NCBI GenBank assembly: GCA_944372275.1
Contig: CALVYO010000022.1
Location: 1 to 15,947 of the forward strand
Source: an uncultured Bacilli bacterium
GTDB taxonomy: Bacteria; Bacillota_I; Bacilli_A; RF39; UBA660
Direction of reading: 5' to 3'
DNA: 15,947 nt
Shown here piece by piece: positions 13,911 through 15,947 of the stretch (position 1 is its first letter; each line of letters opens with the position of its first letter). The translations under genes and the position numbers were made by a program. The notes beneath the pieces are model-generated. The model had not been told where the DNA came from. It made no database searches and worked only from the letters and a program-made list of their open reading frames with translations.

Positions 13911-13939
13911 ATTATATATTAACTTAATATAAAAATCAA
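13911..13939 (-). promoter_or_regulatory. Promoter of toxin-like mRNA, unit 4
   Basis: Minus strand: -35 TTGATT (13934-13939), 17 bp, -10 TATAAT (13911-13916); start near 13904. It lies back to back with operator C of permease 2. Confidence 0.8.
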
Positions 13940-13956
13940 CTACAAATTAATATATA

Positions 13957-14010
13957 TGACAAAATTGTCACGACTTTAGTCATTTAATTGTAATAATAAT
14001 TTAATACAAT
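13957..14010 (+). promoter_or_regulatory. Response-regulator operator and promoter C (before permease 2)
   Basis: Palindrome TGACAAAATTGTCA (13957-13970), AGTCATT (13978-13984), -10 TACAAT (14005-14010); spacings of 21 and 27 bp as in A and B. GGAGGAAG (14017-14024) follows. Confidence 0.8.
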
Positions 14011-14030
14011 TATTGTGGAGGAAGAAAAAT

Positions 14031-15881
14031 ATGAAAATATTAAATAATTTAACTATAAAACATTTAAAATTAAATAAAAAAAGGACTGTTGTAACAATAA
14101 TTGGTATTATTTTATCAACTGCTTTAATGGTGGGAATTGGTCTATTATTTTCCACATTAAGGGATAATTCAGTAAAAATGGTTATTGAAAATAGTGGAAG
14201 TCATCACGTGATGATCGAAGTAGAAAAAAATAAATTAGATTTTATTTCAAAAAACGATAGTGTTTTAAATTATAAATATAAATCTAATTTAGGTTATTCA
14301 CTATATGAAGGGATTACTAATTCCTATAAACCTTACATAAAAGTTTTAACTGCATCAAAAGAATATTTAGAAGATTTAAAACTAGTTGAAGGTAGATTAC
14401 CCAATAATGAAAATGAAATAATTATACCAGAACATTTAGAAACTAATGGTGAAGTTAAATTAAATGTTGGAGATGAAATAATTTTAAATATTGGAAAAAG
14501 AATATCTGATGATGGCATATTACTAGGAGAAACACCTTATTATTTCGAATATATATGTGATGATAATATTTGTGATGTTAACCAAAATATAAAAAAAGAA
14601 AGTTTAATCGATACTAAAGAATTAAAATATAAAATAGTTGGTATTATTGAAAGAGATATTCAAGAAGATTATCAAGATCCAGGTTATAATGCTTTTACCG
14701 TATCAGAACCTAGTGATATATTAAGTGTTTATGTTACTTATAAAAATATAAAAGATACTTATAAAAATAGTAAAATAATTGCTAAAAATTTAGGATATGA
14801 GTCTTCTTTAGAAGATTCAGTTTATTACGAACAATTAAATTATAATGATAACTTATTAGCCTTTTCAGGCGTATCTAATTATTCTAATATGTTAGATTCA
14901 ATGTCGTGGATTATAATTATTATTTTGTCATTAGTCTCAATTGCTTGTATTATAGTTATTTATAATTCATTTGCTATATCAGTAATGGAAAGAAAAAAAC
15001 AATTTGGTTTATTTTCAAGTATTGGTGCTACTAAAAAACAATTAAAACATACTGTATTTTTTGAAGCATTTATAGTTGGTATAATCGGTATACCATTAGG
15101 AATATTGTCTGCTTATTTAGGAATTGGTATTGTATTAATGATAATAAATAAATTGTTACCTAATATGTTTGATTTCCCACTTGCTTTAGTAACTTATCCT
15201 TTATTTATCATTATTCCTGTTATATTTATGATAATAACTATATTAATATCTGCATTCCTACCTGCTAGAAGTGCTAGTAAAGTAAGTCCTATTGAAGCAA
15301 TTAGATTAAATGATGATATTAAAATAAAATCTAAAAAATTAAAAACACCAAAAATTGTTAAATTGTTTGGTGTTGAAGGTGAAATAGCCTATAAAAATAT
15401 GAAAAGAAATAAGAAAAAATATCGCATAACGATTATTTCATTATTTATAAGTATTGTATTATTTGTATCTTTTAGCGCATTATTAAAATATGGCTTAAAA
15501 AGTACTTATAATTATACCGAATTACCTAAGTATGAATATGCTTTTAATATGAGTAGTGATAATAAAGAAAGTATAGATAACATAATAAATCAAGTTTTAA
15601 AAATAGATGGCATTAAAAAATATAGTATTATTAGACCTGTTTATTATCATGCTGAAAGTAATGATGACTATTTTACTTCTCAATTGAAAAGCAATTATAG
15701 TGAAGAATCATTTAATAATGAATTATTAAATATTAATATTCTTACTTTAAATAATAAAGCATATGAAGATTATAAAAAAGAAATCGGATTAACTAAAGAT
15801 GTTCCAATTTTATTAAATGTTATTAATAAAATGGATTATACTTCTAATTCTCGTAAACAAATTAAAATAACTGTCGAGTAG
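14031..15881 (+). pseudogene. FtsX-type ABC permease 2, C-terminally truncated paralogue of permease 1
   Basis: 616 residues from ATG 14031, chosen because GGAGGAAG lies 6-9 bases upstream and because MKILNNLTIKHLKLNKKRT matches the start of permease 1; an in-frame TTG at 14013 only adds translated ribosome binding site. TM1, the first extracytoplasmic domain, TM2-4 with ISVMERKKQFGLFSSIGATKKQ, TM5 after ELAYKNMKRNKKKY-like EIAYKNMKRNKKKY, and the first part of the second extracytoplasmic domain are present and collinear with permease 1. The frame ends at TAG 15879, about 230 codons short of the paralogue, so TM6-8 and the second FtsX core are absent. Similarity fades just before a hairpin at 15873 and a shift in base composition, so an insertion is likely. 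It retains operator C, so the truncated protein may still be made. Confidence 0.75.
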
Positions 15882-15947
15882 ACAAACTCGACTTACCTCT
15901 CTTTCATTATTATTTCAAGTGAAAGGCTCGTCTGTCTGCCCCTCACA
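15873..15947. other. Possible end of an inserted element or rearrangement junction
   Basis: Perfect 7-bp hairpin GTCGAGT (15873-15879) / ACTCGAC (15886-15892) with a 6-base loop, followed by DNA of about 42% G+C (15882-15947) in a window that is otherwise far poorer in G+C. A second stem CTTTCA / TGAAAG follows at about 15901-15925. No ORF can be judged in so short a stretch. I do not recognise the sequence; subterminal hairpins are seen at ends of some insertion sequences. Confidence 0.4.

Larger units (their letters stand above)
12830..13950. repeat. Three tandem toxin-antitoxin-like units
   Basis: Units start at the small RNA -35 boxes: 12830, 13216 and 13594 (periods 386 and 378). Each contains, left to right, the plus-strand small RNA gene, a shared terminator hairpin, a minus-strand 22-codon hydrophobic ORF with leader ORF, and a minus-strand promoter. 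Units 2 and 3 (12830 and 13216) are nearly identical; unit 4 (13594) has diverged in the ORF region but keeps the layout. No transposase or conventional gene lies in the 1.2 kb between the two permease genes. Confidence 0.85.

Noticed and set aside
12830..13950. CRISPR array or insertion sequence
   Set aside because: The repeats are about 380 bp with internal promoters and terminators, no short repeat-spacer pattern, no transposase and no terminal inverted repeats that I can see.
14013..14030. TTG 14013 as start of permease 2
   Set aside because: These six codons translate the ribosome binding site, and the paralogue begins at the residue encoded by ATG 14031.

Overview
The window is about 15.9 kb of very AT-rich DNA, packed with plus-strand genes that often overlap by a few bases. 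Ribosome binding sites are Gram-positive (AGGAGG type). TGA is used as a stop (for example at 2182, 3839, 9368, 10124 and 12831) and TGG for Trp, so the code is standard and not the Mycoplasma code. Gene content (MurT/GatD pair, Tex, Sm_multidrug_ex protein, lipoproteins, an OmpR/kinase pair beside an FtsX-type ABC exporter) points to a Bacillota lineage with a small, low-GC genome, perhaps an uncultured gut Bacilli/Mollicutes relative. That taxonomic guess is inference. Layout, 1-7490 (housekeeping): a 5'-truncated murT, a gatD homologue without the expected glutaminase residues, inorganic pyrophosphatase, a UPF0145 protein and a one-span membrane protein form one tight run ending in a terminator at 2807. 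A secreted or anchored protein of unknown function (2885-3841) has its own promoter and terminator. Then tex, two lipoproteins (one thioredoxin-like without CXXC) and a small exporter-like membrane protein form an operon ending in a hairpin at 7467. Layout, 7500-12833 (signalling and transport): an OmpR-type response regulator and overlapping histidine kinase are followed by an ABC ATPase and an 825-residue, two-module FtsX permease. The ATPase, this permease and a second permease at 14031 each have the same promoter layout: a TGACA-N4-TGTCA-like palindrome, an AGTCATT half-site 21 bp further on, and a -10 hexamer exactly 27 bp after that. This is very probably the operator of the local response regulator. 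Layout, 10123-10278 and 12830-13950 (the most interesting part): four copies of a small RNA gene, each with a consensus TTGACA-N17-TAAAAT promoter, a 5' hairpin and an intrinsic terminator. Three copies face, on the minus strand, a 22-residue hydrophobic ORF (starting MQLIVAFAMIV or MNLIIIFAMIV and ending KNKD) with its own promoter and an mRNA that converges on the same terminator hairpin. Direct repeats make the small RNA complementary to the 5' leader of the toxin-like mRNA. This is the architecture of a type I toxin-antitoxin system (Fst/RNAII or TxpA/RatA style), present as a tandem triplet between two paralogous permease genes. A solitary antitoxin-like RNA lies between the ATPase and the first permease. 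Layout, 14031-15947: the second permease stops about 230 codons short of its paralogue, at a perfect hairpin where the base composition changes abruptly; the last 66 bases look foreign.
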